A stretch of 64,000 nucleotides of DNA from Alphaproteobacteria bacterium (GTDB taxonomy: Bacteria; Pseudomonadota; Alphaproteobacteria; Micavibrionales; Micavibrionaceae): contig JAHDXS010000001.1 of NCBI GenBank assembly GCA_023384135.1, forward strand, positions 868,001 to 932,000, written 5' to 3'. Under the pieces are notes generated by a model. That model searched no databases, was not told the origin of the DNA, and saw only the letters and a list, made by a program, of their open reading frames with translations. This document shows, one piece after another, positions 48,339-57,504 of the stretch; position 1 is the stretch's first letter; each line of letters starts with the position of its first letter. Both the position numbers and the translations under genes were made by a program.

Positions 48339-48896
48339 TCAAATGTAGGTCATGTTCAGCGCACCGGCAATCGACCGCAGGGCCTGACGCTCGTGCTGGC
48401 TGATATTCAGAAACTGGTCCCAGCTCTTGACGGGGATTTTCTTCTGCGCCGCCAGTTTCAGATCTTTCTTATAATCCAGATACAGCTTCCACCGGGCCAA
48501 CAACCCCAGATTTTCCTGCTCCCGGAACGCCATCGCGACGGACTCCCCGATCTCAAGCAGATGCTGCTTAAACGCGCTGACCTCTTTGAAATCCACGATT
48601 TCGGAAAGAAGGTCGATCGCCAGATGGCAATCCTGCTCCACCGTATCCAGCTTGCCCGACCACTCGGGCCACTTCGCACGGTTGGAGATGGTTTCGCTGA
48701 TGATGTATTGAACGGTTTCCGAACCGAAAACCTCCTGCGCATAGCCGCTCAGAAGACTGGCCAGCGCCCGCATTTCCTGTTCGTCGGAATCCGATCCGCC
48801 CGTATCGTCGCTCTGACTCACGCGCAACCCCACCCGGTACGGCAGGCTTACGATCATTTCCCGGTTATCGGGCGCCAGTTGATCAAGAAAATTCAT
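48339..48896 (-). CDS. Unrecognised 185-aa protein (member 2 of a tandem family)
   Basis: Paralogue of the preceding 178-aa gene: shared LPYRVG near residue 20, the acidic DEQEMRAL helix, and a similar length and helical content. It starts at ATG 48896; a longer frame extends upstream into non-conserved sequence. Ends with a basic, amphipathic tail (KLAAQKKIPVKSWDQFL) absent from the other copy. Probably cotranscribed with it. Function unknown; no signal peptide. Confidence 0.78.
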   Translation of the reverse strand: MNFLDQLAPDNREMIVSLPYRVGLRVSQSDDTGGSDSDEQEMRALASLLSGYAQEVFGSETVQYIISETISNRAKWPEWSGKLDTVEQDCHLAIDLLSEIVDFKEVSAFKQHLLEIGESVAMAFREQENLGLLARWKLYLDYKKDLKLAAQKKIPVKSWDQFLNISQHERQALRSIAGALNMTYI

Positions 48897-49046
48897 GACG
48901 CTAAGACATCCTTGGGTTATCCATTCGATCGGAAACAGAATACACTGAATTTCCCGCAGATACAAAACAGTTTTTGCAGGGGCATACGGGCCGGAGAACC
49001 TAGAAATCCGCAGCTTTTCAAGCTTTTTTGCCACCCCGTATAAGCC

Positions 49047-49078
49047 GCGCCCGCCAAGCGAAGGCTTGTGAGGCGCGC
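49047..49078. other. Predicted hairpin upstream of the TPR gene
   Basis: GCGCC/GGCGC and CAAGC/GCTTG form a nested stem with a short internal loop in the gap 48897-49127, which otherwise has no gene. Could be a leader structure or a terminator-like element; there is no T run. Confidence 0.35.
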
Positions 49079-49127
49079 CCCCATGCCATAAAATCCGGAA
49101 ATCCCTAACGCACACAAAGGCCCGACG

Positions 49128-50045
49128 ATGAGAAAATCCGTCCTGTACCTGACCTTGTTTTTTCTGACCTTGGCCCCATTCAAGATAGCTTTGGGATGTA
49201 TTGATAACTATGAAGGGTCACCAAAACGTTTTTGGTCCTTCCATGACGAGCTGAAATTGATCCAAAAATCAATCGCCACAACACCGGCCCAACTATACGA
49301 AGAACACTATAAGGACATAGAAACGAGCGAAGATTTATTTCCAGAAAAAGCAAAATTAGCGATGCAAGAGTTGCTTACAGGCGATGCCCAAAAAGCAGTG
49401 CCTATGTTTCTGGATTTTGAAAAATCAAACCCCGAATACGCATCTGCCGCAAGCCTTGGAACGGCCTACGAGCTGAGCGGCGACAATCAAAACGCACTGA
49501 AATGGATAAAAGAGGGCCTGAAAAGAAATCCTGAATCACATCACAGAACGGAATGGCTTCACGTCCTGATTCTGGAAGCCAAAATAAATTTGGAGAAAAA
49601 TCCTGATTATTACGCAGACAAACGTGTTTTAGAACTGGCGGACACGCTGCCGGAAAAAGAAAGCGATGTTTTCGTGACCTATAACGGGCAAAACTTCAAT
49701 AGGCTTCAGGTGGAGGCTGCCCTTGCATACCAACTGTTTGAACGAACGGTTTTCGTAAAACCTAAAGACGTGATAGTAGCCGACTTGCTGTTTAGCCTCT
49801 CAAAAATCAACGCACTCAATGACGATTTTGAAACCGCCTTCGGCTTCCTTGATCTCTCGAAACAATACGGCTTTAAGGACGAACAGCTTTGGCAGAAAAC
49901 ATTCTCCGACTATGAAAACCGAAAATTCACCAAAGAAATCCTTGCACCCCGCGCAAAAATCGGCTTCGGCGTTTTTCTGATCGCCTTCATCGCCCTCTGG
50001 ATCTGGAGAGACCGCAAAAAGTCCAAAAAAGCCGCAGCCTCTTAA
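49128..50045 (+). CDS. TPR-containing exported protein with C-terminal membrane helix
   Basis: 305 aa. A signal peptide (LYLTLFFLTLAPFKIALG) is followed by a periplasmic part with at least one TPR-like hairpin (SAASLGTAYELSGDNQNALKWIKEGL, residues about 110-140) and then a hydrophobic segment near the C-terminus (FGVFLIAFIALWIW) with a basic tail. A protein-interaction scaffold is likely. A+T content is higher than in the neighbouring suc genes. Divergent from the 185-aa gene and convergent with the esterase gene. Confidence 0.8.
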   Translation: MRKSVLYLTLFFLTLAPFKIALGCIDNYEGSPKRFWSFHDELKLIQKSIATTPAQLYEEHYKDIETSEDLFPEKAKLAMQELLTGDAQKAVPMFLDFEKSNPEYASAASLGTAYELSGDNQNALKWIKEGLKRNPESHHRTEWLHVLILEAKINLEKNPDYYADKRVLELADTLPEKESDVFVTYNGQNFNRLQVEAALAYQLFERTVFVKPKDVIVADLLFSLSKINALNDDFETAFGFLDLSKQYGFKDEQLWQKTFSDYENRKFTKEILAPRAKIGFGVFLIAFIALWIWRDRKKSKKAAAS

Positions 50046-50080
50046 GCCGCCATCGCCTCCGCGACCACAGGGCTGTCCGC

Positions 50081-51052
50081 CTACCGCACGGCGTGGCGTT
50101 CAAAAAAATCGAGCAGCGGCGCGTTATAACGATCCAGCCAGAAATGATTGACGAGGCGGCGCCAACCGCCTTCAAGAACAAACCGCCCGTCCTCCTCAAA
50201 GCCGTGCGCCAGCAACTGCGACCTCACCCGCTCGTTGCAGGAAAAATCGTTTATGCCGTCCTGACGGTGGTGAAACAATTTGAAAATTGGCTTTTTCGAT
50301 GACGCAGGCTGCGGCCACGGCGCTTCGTTTTTATATCCGGTCGAAGCATCACAGGAATTGCGTTTGAGAATCTCCCGCCCCGTATCGTTGTCATACCCCG
50401 CGCCGTGAACGGTCTTGCGCCCGCCCGGTTTGGGGGTGCAGTCACGCTGCCAGCCATAGGGATCGCCGTTGGAAATCGGCGCAAACGCCGTCACCAGATC
50501 GGGCATCTCCGTCGCCGCCCGCACAGACATATACCCGCCAGAGGACACCCCCGTCAGAAACACGGAGGGCGAACCGCCCCGCCCCCGCCGCGCCGGAATA
50601 TGCGTGGTGATAATCTCCCAGATAAAAGGCAAATCGACGTTCGGTCGATCTCGCACCTCATCGTCCCACACTTTGCCGCACAAGCGCCCCTCGCGGTCGG
50701 TGATCTGGTCAGTGGAATTGAGGATAAAAACGCCAAAGCCCCGTTGCAACGCCTGCTCGGCAAAACTGACCTGCGGAGCAATCAACTTATGCGAAGAAGC
50801 ACAGAAATTATGATGAAATCCGCCGCCGCCATGCATGACGACAATCGCGCCGTTGACCCATGCGCCCTGCGGCCCCTTCCAGAAAAATTCGCGCGGGTGA
50901 CCGGCAACCTTGAGACGGACCAGTTCCCAGCCGCTCGCGGCGCAAGCCTCATAAGGATCTTCAGAGTTGCCGCTCGAAGGTTTCGATGCAGCCAGAGCCG
51001 GAGCGCAAAAACACACCACACACAGCAACAGGACTACGAGGCAACCCCTCAA
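50081..51052 (-). CDS. Exported alpha/beta-hydrolase esterase, PHB-depolymerase-like
   Basis: About 323 aa with an N-terminal signal peptide (CLVVLLLCVVCFCAPALAAS). The oxyanion segment VVMHGGGGFHHNF and the nucleophile elbow GVSSGGYMS match extracellular esterases of the LpqC/PHB depolymerase type; a late FSCNERVRSQLLAHGFEEDG and HFWLD supply the remaining catalytic residues. No good ATG exists: TTG at 51052 lies five bases after the sucD stop and the frame continues upstream into sucD. Substrate unknown. Confidence 0.82.
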   Translation of the reverse strand: MRGCLVVLLLCVVCFCAPALAASKPSSGNSEDPYEACAASGWELVRLKVAGHPREFFWKGPQGAWVNGAIVVMHGGGGFHHNFCASSHKLIAPQVSFAEQALQRGFGVFILNSTDQITDREGRLCGKVWDDEVRDRPNVDLPFIWEIITTHIPARRGRGGSPSVFLTGVSSGGYMSVRAATEMPDLVTAFAPISNGDPYGWQRDCTPKPGGRKTVHGAGYDNDTGREILKRNSCDASTGYKNEAPWPQPASSKKPIFKLFHHRQDGINDFSCNERVRSQLLAHGFEEDGRFVLEGGWRRLVNHFWLDRYNAPLLDFFERHAVR

Positions 51053-51057
51053 CGCAA

Positions 51058-51933
51058 TCAGGCCGCCATCGCCTTCACGACCGCGTCGCCCAGGCCAGCG
51101 GGGCTGTTCGACACCACGAACCCGGCGGCGCGCATCGCGTCCATCTTCGCAATGGCGGTGTCGTCCGCACCGGAGATAATCGCCCCGGCATGGCCCATGC
51201 GCTTGCCCGGAGGGGCGGTCGCCCCGGCGATAAATCCGGCAATCGGCTTTTTGGTCTTGAGCGACTTGTAAAATTCGCACGCCTCAAGCTCCGCCGTCCC
51301 GCCGATCTCGCCGATCATCAGGATCGCTTCGGTCTCCGGGTCCTTCATGAACATCTCGATGCAATCGATGAAATTCGTGCCGTTGACCGGGTCGCCCCCG
51401 ATACCGATGCAGGTGCTCTGGCCAAGGCCCACGGCCCCCGTCTGCGCGACCGCTTCATACGTCAGCGTGCCGGAGCGCGAAACGATGCCCACCTTGCCGC
51501 GCTTGTGGATGTGGCCGGGCATGATGCCGATCTTGCACTCGCCGGGCGTAATCACGCCGGGGCAGTTCGGCCCGATCAGGCGGGTCTTGGAACCCGTCAG
51601 CGCGCGCTTGACCTTCACCATGTCGAGAACCGGAATCCCCTCGGTGATACAGATCGCCAGTTCGATCTCCGCGTCGATGGCCTCAAGAATGGCGTCCGCC
51701 GCGAACGGAGGCGGAACGTAGATGACCGAGGCGTTGCAGCCCGTCTTCTCTTTCGCCTCGCCGACTGTGTTATAAACCGGCAGCCCCAGATGCGTGGTTC
51801 CGCCCTTGCCCGGCGTCACGCCGCCGACCATTTTTGTGCCGTAAGCAATGGCCTGCTCGGAATGGAACGTCCCCTGCGCGCCGGTGAAGCCCTGACAGAT
51901 GACTTTTGTGTCTTTATTGACGAGTACTGACAT
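51058..51933 (-). CDS. sucD: Succinyl-CoA synthetase alpha subunit
   Basis: 291 aa. Nucleotide/CoA-binding subunit that carries the phosphohistidine. [19 protein letters not shown] near the N-terminus binds CoA and the active-site histidine lies in [14 protein letters not shown]. Follows sucC with a 28-base gap, the usual pairing. Esterase gene follows almost at once. Confidence 0.96.
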   Translation of the reverse strand: MSVLVNKDTKVICQGFTGAQGTFHSEQAIAYGTKMVGGVTPGKGGTTHLGLPVYNTVGEAKEKTGCNASVIYVPPPFAADAILEAIDAEIELAICITEGIPVLDMVKVKRALTGSKTRLIGPNCPGVITPGECKIGIMPGHIHKRGKVGIVSRSGTLTYEAVAQTGAVGLGQSTCIGIGGDPVNGTNFIDCIEMFMKDPETEAILMIGEIGGTAELEACEFYKSLKTKKPIAGFIAGATAPPGKRMGHAGAIISGADDTAIAKMDAMRAAGFVVSNSPAGLGDAVVKAMAA

Positions 51934-51961
51934 TATAATTCTCCAGATGTTCTAAACCGTA

Positions 51962-53167
51962 TTAAGCCGCAGCCTGCTGCGCCTTCTTCGTCGCTTCGAC
52001 AACCTTCTTCGCGGCGTCGTCCAGATTATCCGCCGAGATAATCGGCAAACCGGATTTCGCCATCAATTCCTTGCCCTTATCGACATTCGTGCCTTCAAGC
52101 CGCACGACGAGGGGAACCTTGAGGTCCACCTCTTTCGCCGCCGCGATCACGCCCTGGGCGATCACGTCGCACTTCATGATGCCGCCGAAGATATTGACCA
52201 GAATGCCCTTAACGTTCGGGTCCGACAGAATGATCTTGAACGCCGTCGTCACGCGCTGCTCCGTCGCACCGCCGCCGACATCCAGAAAGTTCGCAGGCTC
52301 GCCGCCATGCAGCTTGATGATGTCCATGGTGGACATCGCAAGGCCCGCGCCGTTGACCATGCAGCCGATATTCCCGTCCAGACGCACGTAAGACAGCTCG
52401 TTATCCGCCGCGATCTTCTCGTTCGCGTCTTCCTCGCTCTCGTCGCGCATCGCAAAGACTTCTTTTTGACGGTACAGCGCGTTCGCGTCGAAATTCATCT
52501 TCGCGTCCAGCGCCATGACCTCGTCCCCGACCAGAATCATCGGGTTGATCTCGACGATCGAGGCGTCCAGCTCGATGAACGCCTTATAAAGATTGCTAAA
52601 AAACTTCGTCGCCGATTTGACTTGGGCGTCCTTGAGCCCCAGCCCGAACGCCAGCTTGCGGGCGTGAAACCCGGAAAACCCGGAAACCGGGTCGATCGCG
52701 ACCTTGAAAATCTTTTCGGGGGTGTTGTGCGCCACCTCCTCGATATCCATGCCGCCCTCGGTCGAAACCATAAAGGTCACGCGGCTGGTCGCCCGGTCCA
52801 GAACGACCGAGCAGTAATATTCCTTTTCGATGTCCACGCCATCCGTGATGTAAAGGCGCTGGACCTCTTTACCTTCCGGCCCGGTCTGCTTGGTCACCAG
52901 AACCTGCCCCAGCATGGCTTCGGCGGCTGCCTTGACCTCTTCGACGGTTTTGCAGAGACGAACACCGCCCTTGCCCGTCGGGTTGTTCTTGAACTTCCCG
53001 GCCCCGCGCCCGCCCGCATGAATCTGGGCCTTGACGACAAAAAGCGGCCCCGGCAGGGATTGGGCGGCCTTGACGGCCTCCTCGACGGTCATCGCGGGAA
53101 TGCCGTGCGGAACGGCGACGCCGTACTTCTTCAACAGCTCCTTGGCCTGATATTCATGGATATTCAT
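51962..53167 (-). CDS. sucC: Succinyl-CoA synthetase beta subunit
   Basis: 401-aa ATP-grasp subunit that binds the nucleotide and produces succinate plus ATP or [35 protein letters not shown] and [16 protein letters not shown] are characteristic. Starts the sucC-sucD unit. In alphaproteobacteria mdh normally lies just upstream; here a gene block of about 5.6 kb separates them. A 337-base gap on the 5' side holds the promoter of the gene at 53505. Confidence 0.96.
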   Translation of the reverse strand: MNIHEYQAKELLKKYGVAVPHGIPAMTVEEAVKAAQSLPGPLFVVKAQIHAGGRGAGKFKNNPTGKGGVRLCKTVEEVKAAAEAMLGQVLVTKQTGPEGKEVQRLYITDGVDIEKEYYCSVVLDRATSRVTFMVSTEGGMDIEEVAHNTPEKIFKVAIDPVSGFSGFHARKLAFGLGLKDAQVKSATKFFSNLYKAFIELDASIVEINPMILVGDEVMALDAKMNFDANALYRQKEVFAMRDESEEDANEKIAADNELSYVRLDGNIGCMVNGAGLAMSTMDIIKLHGGEPANFLDVGGGATEQRVTTAFKIILSDPNVKGILVNIFGGIMKCDVIAQGVIAAAKEVDLKVPLVVRLEGTNVDKGKELMAKSGLPIISADNLDDAAKKVVEATKKAQQAAA

Positions 53168-53345
53168 GGATTGTGTCTCCGGTTGGGTATTCTTGCGGCG
53201 CGTCTCATCGGGGCGCAGCCGCCTTGCCTATATAAACGAATCAGGTTGTAACACCGCCGATCCGGTTTGAAAACCGTGAAAATAACGGTTTTTCCAAATT
53301 TTTCCCCGATCCCGCCCTAAAAAAGCCGCACCCCCAAGTTAATTT

Positions 53346-53375
53346 TTGACAAACAAATGGCGCTTACCCTAAAAT
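53346..53375 (+). promoter_or_regulatory. Near-consensus sigma-70 promoter of the coiled-coil gene
   Basis: Perfect TTGACA at 53346-53351, 18-base spacer, TAAAAT at 53370-53375. It lies in the 337-base gap between sucC and the 780-aa gene and would give a leader of about 120 bases. Confidence 0.65.
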
Positions 53376-53444
53376 GTCTTCTAAGTGTGTAAAGTCTGCC
53401 CAAGCCATGCCCTTTTTGGCCATGCGCCGCGCGGACAGGGAAAA

Positions 53445-53455
53445 CTAAGGGTAAA
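53445..53455. repeat. Inverted 11-bp motif, left copy
   Basis: CTAAGGGTAAA, found in inverse orientation at 57386-57396, beyond the second gene of the block. A shared CATGCCCT lies nearby at both ends (53406-53413 and 57441-57448). Confidence 0.3.
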
Positions 53456-53504
53456 AGCCGTAAAAAAATAACGGCGGGATATATAAGGATAGAGGATTTT
53501 TAAG

Positions 53505-55847
53505 ATGGCAGGCCCCACCAAACCTCCGAAAGAAGGCAGTCGCGAGCAGCTCGAAAGAGACAATCAAACCTATGTGTATGCCGACAAGCCTCTCTCAGAA
53601 CAGGGCGGAACCCTAGGCGAGGCCGATGCCGACATCCCGGGCCTTGACGATGCCATCGAAGCCGCAATGCTGGATGCCGACCCCGAAGCCTACAAGCAGG
53701 GTCTGCGCGAGGACGCCACGATCAGCAGTTCGCGTGTATTCGCCGCCGGCTCCCTGATCGCCGCTTTGGGCCGCGACAACGCCACACCCCAAACACACAG
53801 CGAACCTACGAATCAGGCCAGCGATTACTCCCCTTACGGCCATGACGAGGATCTCCAAACCCGCATCGGCAACGAACACATGGCGGGCAGCGCCGATGGC
53901 AAAATCGCCGGAACGATCGGCGCCGAAAGATCGCATGAATATTACCTTGAGGAAAAACGCCGCGAGGAAGACCGCATGGCGGCATACGTGGCGGCGCAAG
54001 CCCATCAAGAAGCCGCAGACGCTTGGAAGTATGCGACCATGTCCTTCGAGGAATTCGAGGAAGCGAGCAACCGTGTAGCAGATAGAGCCGACAGTTTTGT
54101 CCAAAGCGCGACAGCGGTAAACACAAGAGTTTCCACCTTTATCGATCAAGACAGACAACACGCGGAGAGAGAGCAGCAAGTCGTCATAGAAGCGCAGCGC
54201 CAGCGTCAGCTTCTCAGCCGACAGCTCGAAAACGAGACCGACCCGAGAACAAGACAAATTCTTGAAGCCAGAATAGGCGCCGTTGATTCAGCGATTGCCG
54301 GCGTAAATCAAAACATAAGAATTATCAACGGCTATACGGATGAACAAGGCGTCCGTCACGAGGGCCGCAGAGAAACCTTCATGAGATATCTGGAGGCCAA
54401 TGAGACGGCCATTCAGTATGCAAATCTTGGGAAACAGGAAACGCAGCAAAACCTTGACAATTTGCGCAACATGACCGGTGACCAGGCGAAAGCCGAGTAT
54501 ATAAGTCACCTCCAAGATCGCATAGCGCAAGCCCGCGAAAATATGGCGAACGGCCAAGGCAGCCGTGAAGATAACGAGCGTCTGATTCGAGAGGCCGAAA
54601 GACGGCTCGGACAACTTGAGACCATGTCAGGTGACGAGGCAAAGGCCGCATTCCAAAGGCGTCTCGAGCAGAGATTGGGCAAATTCGACGAGCGCTTGGG
54701 TGAATTGCAAAGTAGATCTGAGGCGCTGGACAACGCCCGCGACTCTCTCGCACGTTACAGGGACGCCAGCAATGAGTTCGCAAACCACATGCTGGAGCTT
54801 TCTCAGACTGAGAACCCAACGCAGCAGCAACTGGACAGGGCTGCCGAACTGCAGGCGCAGCTGAGAAGTGCCGACCAACAATCGCGCGCGGATTTGGCAT
54901 ACCTCAACAATCAAACGAGACTTCTGGCTCAGAGCCATGCGGCAGACGCCGCAGATGTGAACATGAGCTCCCAGCAGGCTCAGGTATCAGCAAGCGCATC
55001 GGACGTGGACAGAGATGCCGCGCGCATGGGAGACGATCTTATCCAGATACAGGCCAGGGCTTCGATCGTCCAAAATATTGCAGAGTCTGCCGCCAGACAG
55101 CGCTTGAGGGTAGAATCAGGGACAGACACCCCTGATCAGGGCCCTAGTTACAGACCGACGGCAACCCAGGAGGAAACACAAGCCTCGATCGACCGGGCCG
55201 TAGGTGTTCTTGCGGCCGCAAAACAAGAGGGAAGAGATCTCACCCGCGAAGAATTCCGGGAACTGTCGAATCTGCCCGGATTGTCCTGGAAAGTGGTAAG
55301 GGAAACGGCTGAAGACATCGGCGTGCAGGCCCCCACCAGAGAAGAAATGGGATACACCGGCCCCAGAACGACGGATGGCGCTACAGCCAGCGGCCCCGGT
55401 CAATATGGCGGGGGCGGATACCGTGGCGGTTTCAACGATTTGGAGTTCAGGCTCTTCGGTTATGCGCCTTACAGCGCCACGACGGTCCCCTATTCGCCGA
55501 TTCAACCCGCGGGGTATTCTGAAACGCCTCAGGTAAGTGATAATTTCGGAATCTCCGGGGGCGCTTACTCGTCCTTCGCAGATAATGAGTTTAATGACAC
55601 AAACCCGACTATTGCGGAGACGGGAGGCGTAACGCCAAGCTACAGCAAGCCATGGTACGAAACAGCTTGGGACGCAACGAGCAGCTTTATGTCAAGCGTT
55701 TGGTCAGGCATCGATACAAAACCGGCAAACCCGACCGCCAATCCGCTTGGACAACAGCCGGGCGTCATGCTGGCTTCTGCTGATCCGAACGCCAACCGGA
55801 TTACCCCTGTAGCCGGCACAGGCGCAGGCGGCGGTGCGATGGCATAA
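53505..55847 (+). CDS. 780-aa coiled-coil-rich hypothetical protein
   Basis: Hydrophilic, helical and glutamine/arginine-rich through residues about 150-560, with several heptad-like stretches (for example RQRQLLSRQLENETDPRTRQ), then a Gly/Tyr/Pro-rich tail (residues 620-780). No signal peptide or membrane helix. Very long for a soluble protein with no recognised domain; a structural, surface or secreted role (by an unknown route) is possible. Strong promoter 150 bases upstream. The next gene, also with its own strong promoter, encodes an SLT-domain protein. Not found in the ordinary mdh-suc operon. Confidence 0.82.
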   Translation: MAGPTKPPKEGSREQLERDNQTYVYADKPLSEQGGTLGEADADIPGLDDAIEAAMLDADPEAYKQGLREDATISSSRVFAAGSLIAALGRDNATPQTHSEPTNQASDYSPYGHDEDLQTRIGNEHMAGSADGKIAGTIGAERSHEYYLEEKRREEDRMAAYVAAQAHQEAADAWKYATMSFEEFEEASNRVADRADSFVQSATAVNTRVSTFIDQDRQHAEREQQVVIEAQRQRQLLSRQLENETDPRTRQILEARIGAVDSAIAGVNQNIRIINGYTDEQGVRHEGRRETFMRYLEANETAIQYANLGKQETQQNLDNLRNMTGDQAKAEYISHLQDRIAQARENMANGQGSREDNERLIREAERRLGQLETMSGDEAKAAFQRRLEQRLGKFDERLGELQSRSEALDNARDSLARYRDASNEFANHMLELSQTENPTQQQLDRAAELQAQLRSADQQSRADLAYLNNQTRLLAQSHAADAADVNMSSQQAQVSASASDVDRDAARMGDDLIQIQARASIVQNIAESAARQRLRVESGTDTPDQGPSYRPTATQEETQASIDRAVGVLAAAKQEGRDLTREEFRELSNLPGLSWKVVRETAEDIGVQAPTREEMGYTGPRTTDGATASGPGQYGGGGYRGGFNDLEFRLFGYAPYSATTVPYSPIQPAGYSETPQVSDNFGISGGAYSSFADNEFNDTNPTIAETGGVTPSYSKPWYETAWDATSSFMSSVWSGIDTKPANPTANPLGQQPGVMLASADPNANRITPVAGTGAGGGAMA

Positions 55848-55859
55848 ACAAATTTTCGG

Positions 55860-55881
55860 GCCGCCCTTTTAGCGGGGCGGC
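55860..55881. other. GC-rich hairpin after the 780-aa gene
   Basis: GCCGCCC and GGGCGGC pair perfectly around an eight-base loop, just after the stop codon. There is no T run, so it may be an mRNA-stabilising 3' end or a rho-dependent one rather than a classic terminator. Confidence 0.4.
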
Positions 55882-55898
55882 ACGGACCGGGCAAAAAA

Positions 55899-55928
55899 TT
55901 GACTTTTGGCGCATTTCCTGTGTAGAAT
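55899..55928 (+). promoter_or_regulatory. Near-consensus sigma-70 promoter of the SLT gene
   Basis: TTGACT at 55899-55904, 18-base spacer, TAGAAT at 55923-55928. Same spacing and nearly the same boxes as the promoter at 53346, suggesting parallel expression. Leader of about 100 bases. Confidence 0.6.
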
Positions 55929-55957
55929 GGGCCATAAATGCGAATAAAGCATAGACT

Positions 55958-56008
55958 CCCCGCCCTGTATAAGGTCGGGGTATAAATAAAAAAAGCCCTG
56001 AAAACAGG
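55958..56008 (+). promoter_or_regulatory. Structured leader of the SLT gene
   Basis: CCCCG/CGGGG with an inner CCT/AGG forms one hairpin (55958-55980); CCTG-AAAA-CAGG forms a second (55997-56008). They lie between the promoter and the start codon. Could tune translation; not a recognised riboswitch. Confidence 0.35.
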
Positions 56009-56037
56009 AGCTTATGGGTTAAAAATAGGGTGAAGAC

Positions 56038-57342
56038 ATGTCGGACCAGAGCAGTACATCTCAGGGCACAACCCCCGAAGTAATAATTCCTCAAGAGGGC
56101 GTTGCGGAAGGTAATCCTCTGCCTGTCGCGGAAAACGATGACGACCGCACCACCGTTGCGGTTCCCGACCCCAACGCAGCCGCTGCCGCCACATTAACCG
56201 ATACAGCCGCCGGAAGCCCCGCAGCGCTCTCCGTCACCGACCAAATGACGCTGGATCGCCAGCGGGAGGAAGAACGCCGCCGCAACCGCCTTCTGCTCCA
56301 GCAATCTCAGGAAGACACAAGCGGTCTGTTCCTGCTGCTCGCCCTGATTTTCTCTGCCGCCGAAAACGGCAACGAGGGCCTTGAAAACGAGCAAACCTCA
56401 AACAGTTTCGCCCAGATGCTGGGCATCGACCTCAGCGCCTTCCGCCAGACCGTCTCCGACGTGCGCAGCGGACGAATCAGCGGCGAGGAAGCCGCCAACA
56501 GAACATACTCGTCCGTCGATCCGAGCCGCGTTGACATCTCCAGAGCGCCAAGCGTCCCGATGGCGGACCTCATCCGCACGAATAGCGGCCCGACCCTGCT
56601 CAACCCCGACCTCGTTACGCGCATGGAGCGCGACCCGACGGTCAAACGCTACGTCGAAATGACCATGGACGCCGCCCGCCGCCACAATCTGGACGGCAAC
56701 CTTCTGGCGAACCAGCTCTGGCAGGAATCCCGCTACAATCCGAACGCGACCTCCAGCGTAGGCGCGAGAGGAATCGGCCAGTTCATGCCCTTCCATCAGG
56801 GCAAATGGGGCCTTGAAACCGCGGCTGATTTCCGCGACCCCGCAAAATCCATCGAGGCCTCCGCCCGCTTCATGCGCCATCTGACCGACCGCGTGGGCAG
56901 CCAGCAACTGGCCCTCGTCGCCTATAACGGCGGCGAAGGCGCGGTCAACTGGGTTGCAAACCGCACCCCCGGAACAAGCATTACCGTAGAAGACTGGATG
57001 GCCTACGCGGGCGAACAACGCGCGAGACTGGGCGTAGGCAGCGCAAATCTCTGGCGTAACCAGACCTTCGATTACGTCACGAAAATCGACTCGAGCTACT
57101 GGAGTCGCGACATGATCGCCCGCGCCGAAAGACAGGGCCAGGGCACGACCGTTCTGGCCTCAAACGGGTTCGGCACCGGCGTGGACCAGACGGGCCGCCC
57201 CGTGGACCCCACACGCGACGGACTCACCGCCGCCTACACCCGCGACGTCGTGACCAACGGCGGAACGGATCAGGTCGCTCTGGCCGCCAACGCCGGAACG
57301 GCAGGCCCGCCGGGAGTAACCCCAGTCGTACGGCCCACTTGA
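56038..57342 (+). CDS. SLT-domain lytic transglycosylase-like protein without signal peptide
   Basis: 434 aa. The SLT domain spans about residues 205-310: catalytic glutamate Glu230 in LWQESRYNP, GARGIGQFMP at 243-252 and ALVAYNGGEGAVNW, as in murein lytic transglycosylases. Unusually there is no N-terminal signal peptide; the first 90 residues are acidic and low-complexity, with one short hydrophobic stretch (LFLLLALIFSA, about 97-107). It may be exported by another route or act with phage- or secretion-like machinery. Follows the 780-aa gene. Confidence 0.88.
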   Translation: MSDQSSTSQGTTPEVIIPQEGVAEGNPLPVAENDDDRTTVAVPDPNAAAAATLTDTAAGSPAALSVTDQMTLDRQREEERRRNRLLLQQSQEDTSGLFLLLALIFSAAENGNEGLENEQTSNSFAQMLGIDLSAFRQTVSDVRSGRISGEEAANRTYSSVDPSRVDISRAPSVPMADLIRTNSGPTLLNPDLVTRMERDPTVKRYVEMTMDAARRHNLDGNLLANQLWQESRYNPNATSSVGARGIGQFMPFHQGKWGLETAADFRDPAKSIEASARFMRHLTDRVGSQQLALVAYNGGEGAVNWVANRTPGTSITVEDWMAYAGEQRARLGVGSANLWRNQTFDYVTKIDSSYWSRDMIARAERQGQGTTVLASNGFGTGVDQTGRPVDPTRDGLTAAYTRDVVTNGGTDQVALAANAGTAGPPGVTPVVRPT

Positions 57343-57385
57343 TTGGCCAATATCGGCTATAGGCAACCGCTCCGTTAGAGCATTC

Positions 57386-57396
57386 TTTACCCTTAG
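57386..57396. repeat. Inverted 11-bp motif, right copy
   Basis: Reverse complement of the motif at 53445-53455. Nearby CATGCC/GGCATG (57415-57432) and GCCCT/AGGGC (57435-57445) make this 162-base gap rich in inverted repeats. Confidence 0.3.
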
Positions 57397-57504
57397 CGCA
57401 TAGAATATTACACTCATGCCGCACATGGCATGACGCCCTTAGGGCATGTTGGAACCGCGTAAAACAAGACCTCTGACAAACGAGACAAAACTTCGGCCCA
57501 AACC

